Counted from the stretch's first letter, positions 1 through 6,954 are shown. The stretch is DNA of 8,474 bases from JBEEMU01 sp043778315 (GCA_043778315.1 JAYWGJ010000099.1:1-8474); one strand, 5' to 3'. The notes: generated by a model not told the origin, from the sequence alone. Made by a program: numbers and translations.

Positions 1-165
1 TTTAGCGATGCTTTTTATCGCTTCCGCATATATTTCTACGCGCCGTCGCTCCTCGTTTTTTATCGTTTCGGTGAACGTAAAAGTGAACCACATCGTCACA
101 GCTACGATTGCGGCAGCCGTGAGCCACAACACATAACGCCAACGACTTGGTTTTTGAGCTTGCAT
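1..165 (-). CDS. Sensor histidine kinase, N-terminal fragment (runs off left edge)
   Basis: Fifty-five codons are visible from an ATG at 163-165 to the window edge, with no stop in frame. The protein begins MQAQKPSRWRYVLW and continues into a hydrophobic segment (about residues 10-30, ending AAAIVAVTMWF). A charged stretch follows, with TIKNEERRRVEIYAEA at residues 34-49. That pattern, a short basic N-terminus, one membrane helix, then an acidic/basic helix like EEERKKVELWAEA, is familiar from Bacteroidota sensor histidine kinases. The kinase core (HisKA and HATPase_c) would lie outside the window, so the identification rests on the N-terminus alone. It lies 115 bases downstream of the secreted protein gene on the same strand. 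Any membrane protein with a similar start is the alternative. Confidence 0.6.
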   Translation of the reverse strand, partial: MQAQKPSRWRYVLWLTAAAIVAVTMWFTFTFTETIKNEERRRVEIYAEAIKSIAK

Positions 166-204
166 AGTTTAAAATCTTAATAATCAATAGCTATTTTCAA
201 CAGC

Positions 205-255
205 GTGCGGGTTTAAACCCGCACCTATCTTATTTGTGCGGGTTCAAACCCTCAC
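205..255. repeat. Two REP-like 20-bp palindromes in tandem
   Basis: Positions 205-224 read GTGCGGGTTTAAACCCGCAC, a perfect 20-bp palindrome with no loop. After an 11-base spacer (225-235), positions 236-255 carry a second copy, GTGCGGGTTCAAACCCTCAC, which pairs imperfectly at two positions. The pair lies in the 115-base gap between the secreted protein gene (stop at 281) and the sensor-kinase start (165). Neither copy is followed by a T-run on the minus strand, so a classical intrinsic terminator is unlikely. A dispersed intergenic palindrome family is the preferred reading, but its dispersal cannot be seen from one window. Confidence 0.8.
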
Positions 256-280
256 GCCGTTACGTTTTTAGCCTAAAAAT

Positions 281-1555
281 TTAGGTTTTTCTTTTTTTCT
301 TTTTCGCCGCAGGAAACAAAACGTTATCCAAAATGAGGCGGTAGCCAGGTGAATTTGGATGCAGCGAAAGGTCGGTTTGCGGGTCGCCTACCTGATGTCT
401 GTAATCTTCGGGGTCGTGTCCGCCGTAAAATGTCCACATACCTTCGCCGTGTTCGCCGTGTATGTAGCGCGCCTCCGAACTCGGCTTGTACTCGCCCAAA
501 ACCAAAACTTCCGATTTGATATTTTTATTATTGAACGCTGTCGTTTGTCCCATAAAACCCTTGACCGTGCGCGTGTGATTTTGCGTGAGCATAGTAGGAA
601 CTGGGTCCCATTTTGCCGAAAAATCGAACAAACTGAAATAGTCTTGTTTCATATCAACCATGCGCGTATCGGTAGCATCGATAGACGAATATTCGTATTG
701 ATATGGATTATTGACTAATTGAAAATTTTTGAAAGCGAAGGTTCTACTGTCGTCCAACTTACTTTGCGCATTGCCGTCTTGCCCGTCGCCGTCATATATT
801 TCGGCACAAATATCGGTGCCTTCGGCAGCCAGTGCTATATCATAAGTATCTGTGGCTGAACACATTGCAAACATAAATCCGCCACCGAAAACCCACGATT
901 TTATTTGCTTCGCAACTGCCAATTTGCATTGCGACACCTTTTTGAAGCCGTTAATTTTTGCCAACTGCTCCATGCGTTGCACATGCGCCTCGTACCAAGG
1001 TTGCCCGTGATAGGAAGCGTAAAACTTGCCATATTGACCCGTAAAATCTTCGTGATGCAGGTGCAACCAGTCGTATTTATTCAGTTTGCCTTGCAGCACT
1101 TCGGTGTCGTAAACTACGTCGTAAGGGATTTCGGCGTAAGCCAAAACCAAGGTCACGGCATCGTCCCACGGCTGTATTTTATCGCCTTTATCGCTCACAT
1201 CGGGCGTATAAACTGCGATTTTTGGGGCTTTTTCGAGCTTCATCACGTCCATATTCACCTTCGGGTCGGCTATTTCTTGTACGATAGCGTTGTATTTTCC
1301 GTCGGTAATCACTTCGTATTTCACGTTCCGAATTTTGCACTCGCGCTCTATGACGGGTTGTTGCAAAAACGCAAAACTGCCGCCTCTGTAATTGAGCAGC
1401 CAAAACGCCTCCTGCCCTTGCGCGAGTATCGCGTAGCAGATGCCGTAGGCTTTGAGGTGATCGGTTTGCGCTTCATCCATCGGTATCAAAATGTACGAGG
1501 CTTGCGCAGGCAAATAGGCAGCTATCGCTATAATAAAACTGAAAATGTATTTCAT
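281..1555 (-). CDS. Secreted GATase1-like protein, family labelled 'asparagine synthetase B' in Bacteroidota
   Basis: A 424-residue protein with an ATG at 1553-1555 and a TAA stop. Residues 1-19 are a clear signal peptide ending in AQA before Ser20, so it is exported. It closely matches, from memory, a conserved Bacteroidota family of about 420 residues: SYILIPMDEAQ at 20-30, LLNYRGGSF at 53-61, KIAVYTPD at 112-119, PWDDAVTLVLAYAEIPYDVVY at 129-149, YDWLHLHHEDFTGQYGKF at 161-178, GGGFMFAMCSATDTYDIAL at 224-241 and GGHDPEDY at 378-385. It ends in a basic KKKKRKT tail. Databases often call this family asparagine synthetase B. I see no N-terminal catalytic Cys2, no ATP-pyrophosphatase SGG motif, and an export signal, so that name is probably wrong. 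The GGGFMFAMCSA segment, with Cys232, resembles the nucleophile elbow of class I glutamine amidotransferase-like folds. Substrate and role are unknown. It is set apart from purD by 220 bases and probably has its own promoter. Confidence 0.85.
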   Translation of the reverse strand: MKYIFSFIIAIAAYLPAQASYILIPMDEAQTDHLKAYGICYAILAQGQEAFWLLNYRGGSFAFLQQPVIERECKIRNVKYEVITDGKYNAIVQEIADPKVNMDVMKLEKAPKIAVYTPDVSDKGDKIQPWDDAVTLVLAYAEIPYDVVYDTEVLQGKLNKYDWLHLHHEDFTGQYGKFYASYHGQPWYEAHVQRMEQLAKINGFKKVSQCKLAVAKQIKSWVFGGGFMFAMCSATDTYDIALAAEGTDICAEIYDGDGQDGNAQSKLDDSRTFAFKNFQLVNNPYQYEYSSIDATDTRMVDMKQDYFSLFDFSAKWDPVPTMLTQNHTRTVKGFMGQTTAFNNKNIKSEVLVLGEYKPSSEARYIHGEHGEGMWTFYGGHDPEDYRHQVGDPQTDLSLHPNSPGYRLILDNVLFPAAKKKKRKT

Positions 1556-1775
1556 GGCAGTTGTTTTTTTGTGAATTTTTATATCCTAAATTTATACAAC
1601 AAATTTCGATATTTTAAAATAAAAAAACTCTGATTTAACCATTAGCTAACAAAGGCAATTCTTTTATTTGTTTGCTATCATAAAAATAAAATTGTATAAT
1701 TAGTTAAATATCAATATTTTAATTGTAATAATATTCGAAAAATAATTATTTTCATATAAAACAGACATCATTTTT

Positions 1776-3044
1776 TTACAAATCAAAACCAATATCCGTC
1801 CTGTAATACTTGCCTTCGTAGTTGATGCGCCCCGCATTTTGTAGCGCGTTGCGGACGGCAGCGCGGTAGTCGTCGGCGAGCGAAGTGATAGCAAGTACGC
1901 GCCCGCCGTTCGTCACTATTTGCCCGTCGAGGTCGGCTGTACCCGCCTGAAATACCAAGCAGTCTTGCATTTCTGCCCAACCCGTGATTATTTTTCCTTT
2001 TTCGTAGCTTTCGGGATAACCGCCTGCCACCAACATCACGGCGGCGGCGGTGCGCGTATCTTTTTGTATTGTTACAGTATCGAGCGAGCCTGCGTGTAGG
2101 TGTTTGCAGAGGTCGAGCAAGTCGTTTTTGAGGCGCGGCAGCACCACTTCGGTTTCTGGGTCGCCCATTCTACAATTGTATTCTATCACAAACGGCTCGC
2201 TGTTTACATTAATTAAACCAAAGAAAATGAAGCCTTTATATATTATATTTTCTTGTATCAATCCTTTTATGGTCGGTGCGATGATGCGGTCGCGTACTTT
2301 TTGCATCAAGGCAGCATCTACAAACGGCGGCGGCGAAACCGCGCCCATTCCGCCTGTATTTAAGCCTGTATCGCCTTCGCCGATGCGTTTGTAGTCTTTC
2401 GCGACAGGTAGTATTTGGTAGTTTTTGCCGTCGCTTATCGCGAACACCGAAAACTCAATACCCGTGAGAAACGCCTCGATGACGACTTTCGCGCTCGCCG
2501 CACCAAATTTCCCACCCAACATTTCGGTCAGTTCGTGTTGCGCGGCAGCGATAGTATCGAGTATCACTACGCCTTTTCCTGCTGCCAATCCGTCCGCTTT
2601 TAGGACTATCGGCGTGGCGCAACTCGCTAAATAAACAATGCCTTCGGCGAGTGTTGTGGCAGTAAATTCGCGATAAGCGGCGGTCGGAATGTCGTGCCGC
2701 GACATGAATTGTTTGGCGAAAGCCTTGCTGCCCTCGAGTTGCGCGCCTTGTGCCGACGGACCTATTACCGCTACGTTCGCGCAAAGCGGGTCGGCAGCAA
2801 AATAATCGTAAATACCCAAAACCAACGGCTCTTCGGGTCCGACGATGACCATTGTTATGCCATAATCCAATACAAATTTTTTGATGTTCGCAAAGTCATT
2901 TACCGCAAGGTCGACGTTCGTGCCAAACTGCCGCGTACCTGCGTTGCCAGGCGCAATATATAGGTGCGTGCAGTTAGGGCTTTGCCCCAATTTCCAAGCG
3001 AAGGCGTGTTCGCGCCCGCCGCTCCCGAGTAGTAATATTTGCAT
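1776..3044 (-). CDS. purD: Phosphoribosylamine-glycine ligase (GAR synthetase)
   Basis: A full-length 422-residue PurD, the usual size for the stand-alone enzyme. It joins 5-phosphoribosylamine and glycine, using ATP, to make glycinamide ribonucleotide, the second step of de novo purine synthesis, in the cytoplasm. Visible motifs in order: GSGGREHA at 7-14, APGNAGT at 31-37, IVGPEEPL at 67-74, LKADGLAAGKGVV at 148-160 (ATP-grasp nucleotide loop), NTGGMGAVSP at 229-238, EYNCRMGDPETEVVLPRL at 288-305 (metal and ATP-binding acidic residues), AGGYPESYEKG at 340-350, and NGGRVLAI at 379-386. The ATG at 3042-3044 puts the GSGGREHA loop at its normal distance from the N-terminus. It follows the DUF4350 gene by 48 bases. 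No other pur genes are in the window, so it is not part of a visible purine operon. No truncation or missing key residue is seen. Confidence 0.97.
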   Translation of the reverse strand: MQILLLGSGGREHAFAWKLGQSPNCTHLYIAPGNAGTRQFGTNVDLAVNDFANIKKFVLDYGITMVIVGPEEPLVLGIYDYFAADPLCANVAVIGPSAQGAQLEGSKAFAKQFMSRHDIPTAAYREFTATTLAEGIVYLASCATPIVLKADGLAAGKGVVILDTIAAAQHELTEMLGGKFGAASAKVVIEAFLTGIEFSVFAISDGKNYQILPVAKDYKRIGEGDTGLNTGGMGAVSPPPFVDAALMQKVRDRIIAPTIKGLIQENIIYKGFIFFGLINVNSEPFVIEYNCRMGDPETEVVLPRLKNDLLDLCKHLHAGSLDTVTIQKDTRTAAAVMLVAGGYPESYEKGKIITGWAEMQDCLVFQAGTADLDGQIVTNGGRVLAITSLADDYRAAVRNALQNAGRINYEGKYYRTDIGFDL

Positions 3045-3092
3045 TTTGTAGGAATAAATGTAGGATTTTGGTCTTGTGTTTACGTTGTAAAA

Positions 3093-4580
3093 TTATCTAC
3101 AAACCATATTAAAAGTATGAATAGACTCGTGAAACCGAAGCAAATTATCTTCGCTAATTTCGGTATTATTGCTAATAAAAGCATACCAAGTGTATATTTC
3201 GCGGACGATATTTTCGGGAACTTCGGTTTTTTGTACGATGCGCGGAACGAGTTGCTCGGCGGGCAGATGTATCGGCAGGCTGTATTTTTCGCGAAGCGCG
3301 TTTTGGAAAATATGCATTTTATGCTCCGCGATATTTTTGTGGTCGCGCTGTATAAAGTAGAGCCGTCCCATGCTTTGTATGTACTCGAGCGACGTGTTGA
3401 GGTTGGGGACGAGGACAGGAATGACGCGCTGCCGCCGCTTGGTGCGGAACACAAAATACAGTAAAATAGTCGCCAAAAAGGTGTACCACGCCCACCGCAA
3501 CGCGGGCTGCGAAAGGATATAATCTAACGGACCCTTATGCCCCAAATTCATATTCGACTGCCGACGATTGTACTTGTTATCTTCGGGACGGTAGGTTTTG
3601 GCGGGTTCGTCCCAATAAATATTGCCCGTAGCCAAGTACGAAAGCGCGCCCTGCATATAGTCTTTGCCCTCCGTTTCGGTCATGTACAAATTGGTAAATG
3701 CGATGGGTGTGCTATGCAATAAAAAGTAACCTTTTCCGTGTGAAACACGAATAAAATTGGTCAAACTGTCCGTATATCCTAACACTTGAACTGTATTTTT
3801 TCTTTTTAGAAAAATATCCGTATTTAGGTCAGTCCAACCGTAGTCTGCACCTTTATTTTTGTATTTAAAGGTGTATCGGTAGCCGTTCGGCGTGTGCAGA
3901 TTGGGATAGTTGAAGTTCAAAAGCGCGGTAGAATCGCGGTCGCGGTAATTGTATAAGCTATGGCTATTAGCGATAAACTCTGCTTGTGTAGAGTCCATCT
4001 GTTCTTCGGTCAGGGTAGGAATTGTATCAATATAAGCGGGTTTATTTTGCTTCTTTTTGGGTTTTTCATCGGCGTAAGCTCTATCATTTTCCTCCTCTTC
4101 GTCGTTGTCGGAACTTATAATTTCGCCGTCATCATCAAATTCAATTGGCTTTGCTTTGTTCTTATTTTTTTGAGTAATAATTGGTTTGTAGTACTCGTTT
4201 TTGATGGAGTCGATAAGTTGATTGGGTATTTCTTTGGCAGAAATAAACGCGGTATTTCCGTTGCGGACAAACGCGCTGATGCGCACTATATCGACGCTAT
4301 CAAAATACGGCTCTTGCCCCACAAAAACGTAATTGCTTTGTTTTGTGGGATTTGCGGGTAGGTCGGTAGCTACGTTGCTGCTTATTTTTTGAGCCGTATT
4401 GTTCGGGAAGTAGGTTTGTAGTACTTCGTGAAAAATATGGAGGTCGTACGGATTTTTTTCGTCTTCGTGATACGTTTCTCTCCATTTTTTTGCTTCGCTG
4501 TCGCTAAACAGCGTGAACAAAAGCAGCAGCACGATACCAAAACCGCCCAAAAGCAGGTATAAAAATTTATTATTTTGCAT
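3093..4580 (-). CDS. DUF4350 domain membrane protein
   Basis: A 495-residue protein with an ATG at 4578-4580. A membrane helix at about residues 7-25 (LYLLLGGFGIVLLLLFTLF) is followed by YDLHIFHEVLQTYF at 45-58, VFVGQEPYF at 85-93 and a continuation to about 120, the usual start of a DUF4350 domain. An insert at about 137-182 is rich in Lys, Asp and Glu, with runs such as SSDNDEEEEN. The domain resumes near 265-320 (VSHGKGYFLLHSTPIAFTN). A second helix at about 362-378 (RWAWYTFLATILLYFVF) is followed by a basic, probably cytoplasmic tail. Topology would leave most of the protein outside the membrane between two helices. DUF4350 proteins commonly sit beside DUF4129, MoxR ATPase and DUF58 genes; only DUF4129 is here, 37 bases upstream. 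The biochemical function is unknown. Confidence 0.85.
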   Translation of the reverse strand: MQNNKFLYLLLGGFGIVLLLLFTLFSDSEAKKWRETYHEDEKNPYDLHIFHEVLQTYFPNNTAQKISSNVATDLPANPTKQSNYVFVGQEPYFDSVDIVRISAFVRNGNTAFISAKEIPNQLIDSIKNEYYKPIITQKNKNKAKPIEFDDDGEIISSDNDEEEENDRAYADEKPKKKQNKPAYIDTIPTLTEEQMDSTQAEFIANSHSLYNYRDRDSTALLNFNYPNLHTPNGYRYTFKYKNKGADYGWTDLNTDIFLKRKNTVQVLGYTDSLTNFIRVSHGKGYFLLHSTPIAFTNLYMTETEGKDYMQGALSYLATGNIYWDEPAKTYRPEDNKYNRRQSNMNLGHKGPLDYILSQPALRWAWYTFLATILLYFVFRTKRRQRVIPVLVPNLNTSLEYIQSMGRLYFIQRDHKNIAEHKMHIFQNALREKYSLPIHLPAEQLVPRIVQKTEVPENIVREIYTWYAFISNNTEISEDNLLRFHESIHTFNMVCR

Positions 4581-4589
4581 TATTATTTT

Positions 4590-4617
4590 AGTTTCCAGCT
4601 TATAGTTTATAGCTTCT
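4590..4617. repeat. Heptamer array, four degenerate units
   Basis: Four consecutive 7-bp units lie in strict phase: AGTTTCC (4590-4596), AGCTTAT (4597-4603), AGTTTAT (4604-4610) and AGCTTCT (4611-4617). Each starts with AG, has T at positions 4 and 5, and differs at the third position (T or C) in alternation. The array fills most of the 37-base gap and ends directly against the stop codon of the DUF4129 gene at 4618. Its period matches the two arrays on the other side of that gene. Confidence 0.6.
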
Positions 4618-5301
4618 TTACCTCACTTCGTCATAAAAATCCTTAAAAGTTGGGCTAATAAAATTAAAATCCGCTTCCTGCACCGCTACATCGCTGTACC
4701 ATACGCGGTCAAAAAGCAGCGTTGCGCGCCTAAACCGCTCGTAGTTCGCTTGCGGCTGCATCTCGCGGAGGTACTCGCTGTTCGTTTTATCGCGTTTCCA
4801 TATTATCTTTTCTTTAATACTTAAACTCTTCAATATCATTAAGTAATAAATACGCAACGCCATTTTATAGTCTTTTTTCTCGAGCGCAAGACGCAAAAAA
4901 CGCTCCAAGTCACTTTCGTGCAAATTCTCCTCTATTTCCGCTAAGGTAAAATCAACTTCGGTATTTACCCTTGCGTTACCGCTAAAAAATCCGCGCCCTA
5001 CGAGCAGGTACAATATCAGCCCGATTATTGCGATAAGCACTATAAAAAAGAAAGCCTTAGCCGCTACGGTCAGCCCCGACAAAAACGACGGGTCAAATTT
5101 ACTCGTACTAACTTTATTTTCCTTCGGTTTTACGGGTTTCAGCTTTTTGAGTTTGGAAAAATCGATGCCTTCTTTGGCGCGCTCCCACGCCTTTTCGTCG
5201 ATAGTGCGTACCTCGACGGGCGCAGCCGTTTTTTGCGCCGACACGTTGGTATTGGCACAGAAAAAGAATAATATATATAGGTATGGGTGTTTTTTTAACA
5301 T
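4618..5301 (-). CDS. DUF4129 domain membrane protein
   Basis: The chosen start is the ATG at 5299-5301, giving 227 residues beginning MLKKHPYLYILFFFCANTNVSAQ minus its last residues: a good signal peptide, with likely cleavage after Ala22. The frame stays open to a TTG at 5326-5328, but that would place nine residues, encoded by repeat DNA, ahead of the signal peptide. A Lys/Pro-rich stretch follows (KKLKPVKPKENK, 51-62), then a membrane helix at about 80-101. The C-terminal DUF4129-type domain spans about 128-220: MALRIYYLMILKSL at 147-160, IIWKRDKTNSEYLRE at 166-180 and LLFDRVWYSD at 195-204. The protein is thus a periplasmic N-terminal part, one membrane span and a probable cytoplasmic helical domain. 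It is paired with the DUF4350 gene downstream. Function is unknown; an envelope role alongside MoxR/DUF58 proteins is the family-level guess. Confidence 0.85.
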   Translation of the reverse strand: MLKKHPYLYILFFFCANTNVSAQKTAAPVEVRTIDEKAWERAKEGIDFSKLKKLKPVKPKENKVSTSKFDPSFLSGLTVAAKAFFFIVLIAIIGLILYLLVGRGFFSGNARVNTEVDFTLAEIEENLHESDLERFLRLALEKKDYKMALRIYYLMILKSLSIKEKIIWKRDKTNSEYLREMQPQANYERFRRATLLFDRVWYSDVAVQEADFNFISPTFKDFYDEVR

Positions 5302-5312
5302 AAAAATATGGT

Positions 5313-5343
5313 AGTGAACAGTGAACAACTAACAGTGAACAGT
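5313..5343. repeat. Heptamer array based on AGTGAAC
   Basis: AGTGAAC at 5313-5319 and 5320-5326, then the variant AACTAAC at 5327-5333, then AGTGAAC at 5334-5340 and a partial AGT at 5341-5343. All units are contiguous and in phase at 7 bp. The array lies just upstream of the DUF4129 start, inside the 103-base gap after the Fe-S gene, so it would form part of a transcribed leader. Confidence 0.85.
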
Positions 5344-5360
5344 TTTTTTGCTCACGACAC

Positions 5361-5392
5361 GTTAATCGTTAATCACTAATCGTTAATCACTG
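5361..5392. repeat. Heptamer array based on GTTAATC
   Basis: GTTAATC at 5361-5367 and 5368-5374, the variant ACTAATC at 5375-5381, GTTAATC at 5382-5388, then a partial ACTG at 5389-5392. The layout (two units, one variant, one unit, partial) is the same as in the AGTGAAC array 17 bases away, although the unit sequence differs. An out-of-phase TTAATCGTTA follows and contains the stop codon of the Fe-S gene at 5405-5407. Confidence 0.85.
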
Positions 5393-5404
5393 AAAAATTA
5401 ATCG

Positions 5405-6772
5405 TTACATTTCCGTTGCCCATTTGTCCCTGTCGTCGGGCGAAAACTGCCATGGCGCACGGTTGTTATCAATATTAGTAAACATGGAGTTCCACGCCTC
5501 GGGCGAGTCCGCTTGGTCGAGGATTTTGTAGCGGCGGATTTCCATGATAATATCCAACGGGTTTATCAGTATCGGACACGCCTCGACGCAGGCGTTGCAG
5601 GTGGTGCAGGCGCGGAGTTCCTCGTCGGAGATGTAGTCGAGGAGCGACTTGCCGTCGTCGTAGTTTTCGGGCGTGAGTTGGGTGGTTTGGGCGCGCATTT
5701 CCTTTTTGACGTAGGTCAAATCGTTGCTATCCAAGCGGCTGCCGACCTCTTGCAGGCGGTCGCGCACGTCCATCATCACCTTGCGCGGAGATAGGATTTT
5801 GCCTGTCGTATTGGCAGGACAAACCGACGTACAACGCCCACATTCGGTACAAGTGTAGGCATCTAAAAGCGATTTCCAGGAAAGGTCGAATACGTCGCTT
5901 GCGCCAAATTTGGTGATTTCGGGTTGCGGCTCGTCGGGCGTAGCATAGGGGTTGTCGCTGAACATTAACGCTACTTCGCGCTGTATAGCGGGCATATCGG
6001 AAAGTGCGCCGCGACTGCCCAATTTGGCATAAAAAGTATTGAAAAACGCCAAAAAGATGTGTAAATGCTTAGAATAGGGCAGATAAACGACCAAAGCCAT
6101 TACGCCCGCGAAGTGTCCCCACCAGCCCAAACGCTCTATAATCATCAAACCGCCGTCGCTGCACCACGACCACGCGCCCATGAAAAATTGCGAAAAAAGG
6201 AAGTTGCCCGTATGGTGAAAACCCTCTATACCTCGATGCTGTAAAGCGAGGTCGGCGGAGTTCATTGTGAAAATACAAGCTATCAAAACGATTTCGGATA
6301 GCAATATCACGGCGGCATCTATCATCGGAAAACCGCGCAATTCGGGCTGTTGAAACCGCCGCAACTTCAAGTAAAAGCGGCGCGACAGAAACGCGATAGT
6401 CGCGACTAATGCGAGTACCGAAAGCAGCTCGATGAAGCTGATGATGTACCAATATACGCCGCCGATAAAAGGCAAAAAGAAGCGGTGCGTACCAAAAACG
6501 CCGTCTATCATTATCTCTATCAACTCGATTTGTGTGACCAAAAACGCGACGTATAGCGATAAATGTAGGAAACCGACGATGGGTCGGTCGAACATTTTTT
6601 TCTGTCCGAACGCGATAAGTAGCACGTTGCGCAGGCGTGCGAGGAGGTTGTCGTCGGCGGTATAGTCTTGTTTACCGAGGTTGATATTGCGGTACACGCG
6701 CCAAAACTGTAAGCCGCCGATGGCGAAAACCGTCGCGCTGATGACCGTGAAAAAAAATTGTAGTGCTATCAT
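5405..6772 (-). CDS. Membrane (Fe-S)-binding oxidoreductase, NarI-like plus two 4Fe-4S motifs
   Basis: The chosen start is the ATG at 6770-6772 (455 residues); the frame opens slightly earlier at a TTG (6776-6778), which would add only two residues. The N-terminal ~245 residues hold several hydrophobic helices (about 2-20, 65-85, 105-130, 150-170, 215-232) with histidines His70, His187, His220, His236 and His238 that could ligate heme b, as in NarI-type subunits. The C-terminal part carries two classical clusters: CTECGRCTSVCP (Cys308, 311, 314, 318) and CTTCNACVEACP (Cys389, 392, 395, 399), fit for two 4Fe-4S centres. This matches Bacteroidota proteins named Fe-S oxidoreductase or heterodisulfide reductase-related, which are thought to pass electrons between the quinone pool and a soluble partner. 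A CCG-domain (Fe-S)-binding protein is commonly adjacent; here the next gene is DUF4129. A candidate -7 promoter element lies 38 bases upstream. The electron donor and acceptor cannot be told from sequence. Confidence 0.9.
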   Translation of the reverse strand: MIALQFFFTVISATVFAIGGLQFWRVYRNINLGKQDYTADDNLLARLRNVLLIAFGQKKMFDRPIVGFLHLSLYVAFLVTQIELIEIMIDGVFGTHRFFLPFIGGVYWYIISFIELLSVLALVATIAFLSRRFYLKLRRFQQPELRGFPMIDAAVILLSEIVLIACIFTMNSADLALQHRGIEGFHHTGNFLFSQFFMGAWSWCSDGGLMIIERLGWWGHFAGVMALVVYLPYSKHLHIFLAFFNTFYAKLGSRGALSDMPAIQREVALMFSDNPYATPDEPQPEITKFGASDVFDLSWKSLLDAYTCTECGRCTSVCPANTTGKILSPRKVMMDVRDRLQEVGSRLDSNDLTYVKKEMRAQTTQLTPENYDDGKSLLDYISDEELRACTTCNACVEACPILINPLDIIMEIRRYKILDQADSPEAWNSMFTNIDNNRAPWQFSPDDRDKWATEM

Positions 6773-6809
6773 AACCAATAATATTTATAAACATTCCTTT
6801 ATTGTACTG

Positions 6810-6817
6810 CGAAAGTA
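6810..6817 (-). promoter_or_regulatory. Candidate Bacteroidota -7 promoter box for the Fe-S gene
   Basis: The minus strand reads GCCGTACTTTCGCAGT here; TACTTTCG fits the Bacteroidota -7 consensus TAnnTTTG at all fixed positions but one, and the flanking CGTACTTTxGC context is typical. It lies 38 bases upstream of the ATG at 6772, a suitable distance. No convincing TTG-type -33 box is seen about 20 bases further upstream. A weaker alternative, TACTTTTA at 6870-6877 with ATTG 17 bases upstream, also exists. It could drive the run of genes from the Fe-S protein to purD. Confidence 0.45.
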
Positions 6818-6954
6818 CGGCTTTTTGTTATAAAAATATTATTAGGTGCAATAAATTATTAGTAGCGATTAAAAGTAAAGCTATTTTGATAACACAATCT
6901 AAGTAATTCAAGGCTTTCAGCAGCAGCTAATCGTTGCCAATGCACGGCGTTTTA

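Noticed and set aside
205..255. CRISPR array
   Set aside because: Only two palindromic units with an 11-base spacer; spacing and number do not fit, and no cas gene is present.
359..1633. Long open frames on the plus strand opposite the secreted protein gene
   Set aside because: They lie antisense to a gene with a signal peptide and strong family match, and their translations show no recognisable domain.
1556..1775. Promoter or terminator in the AT-rich gap between purD and the secreted protein gene
   Set aside because: On the minus strand TAAATTTA (1587-1594) is near the -7 consensus but has no -33 partner, and the GAAAATAA/TTATTTTC inverted repeat at 1737-1753 is a pure AT stem without a T-run beyond chance in such DNA. 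A promoter is likely here but cannot be placed.
5302..5328. N-terminal extension of the DUF4129 protein from a TTG at 5328
   Set aside because: It would be encoded by heptamer repeat DNA and would put MFTVHYHIF-like residues ahead of a well-formed signal peptide starting at the ATG at 5301.
6804..6818. Short inverted repeat GTAC-N7-GTAC overlapping the -7 box as an operator
   Set aside because: Arms of only four bases are expected by chance and no matching site is seen elsewhere in the window.
6859..6954. Intrinsic terminator after the WG-repeat gene
   Set aside because: No GC-rich stem followed by a T-run on the minus strand was found; the GCTGCTGCTGAAAGC segment does not pair well.
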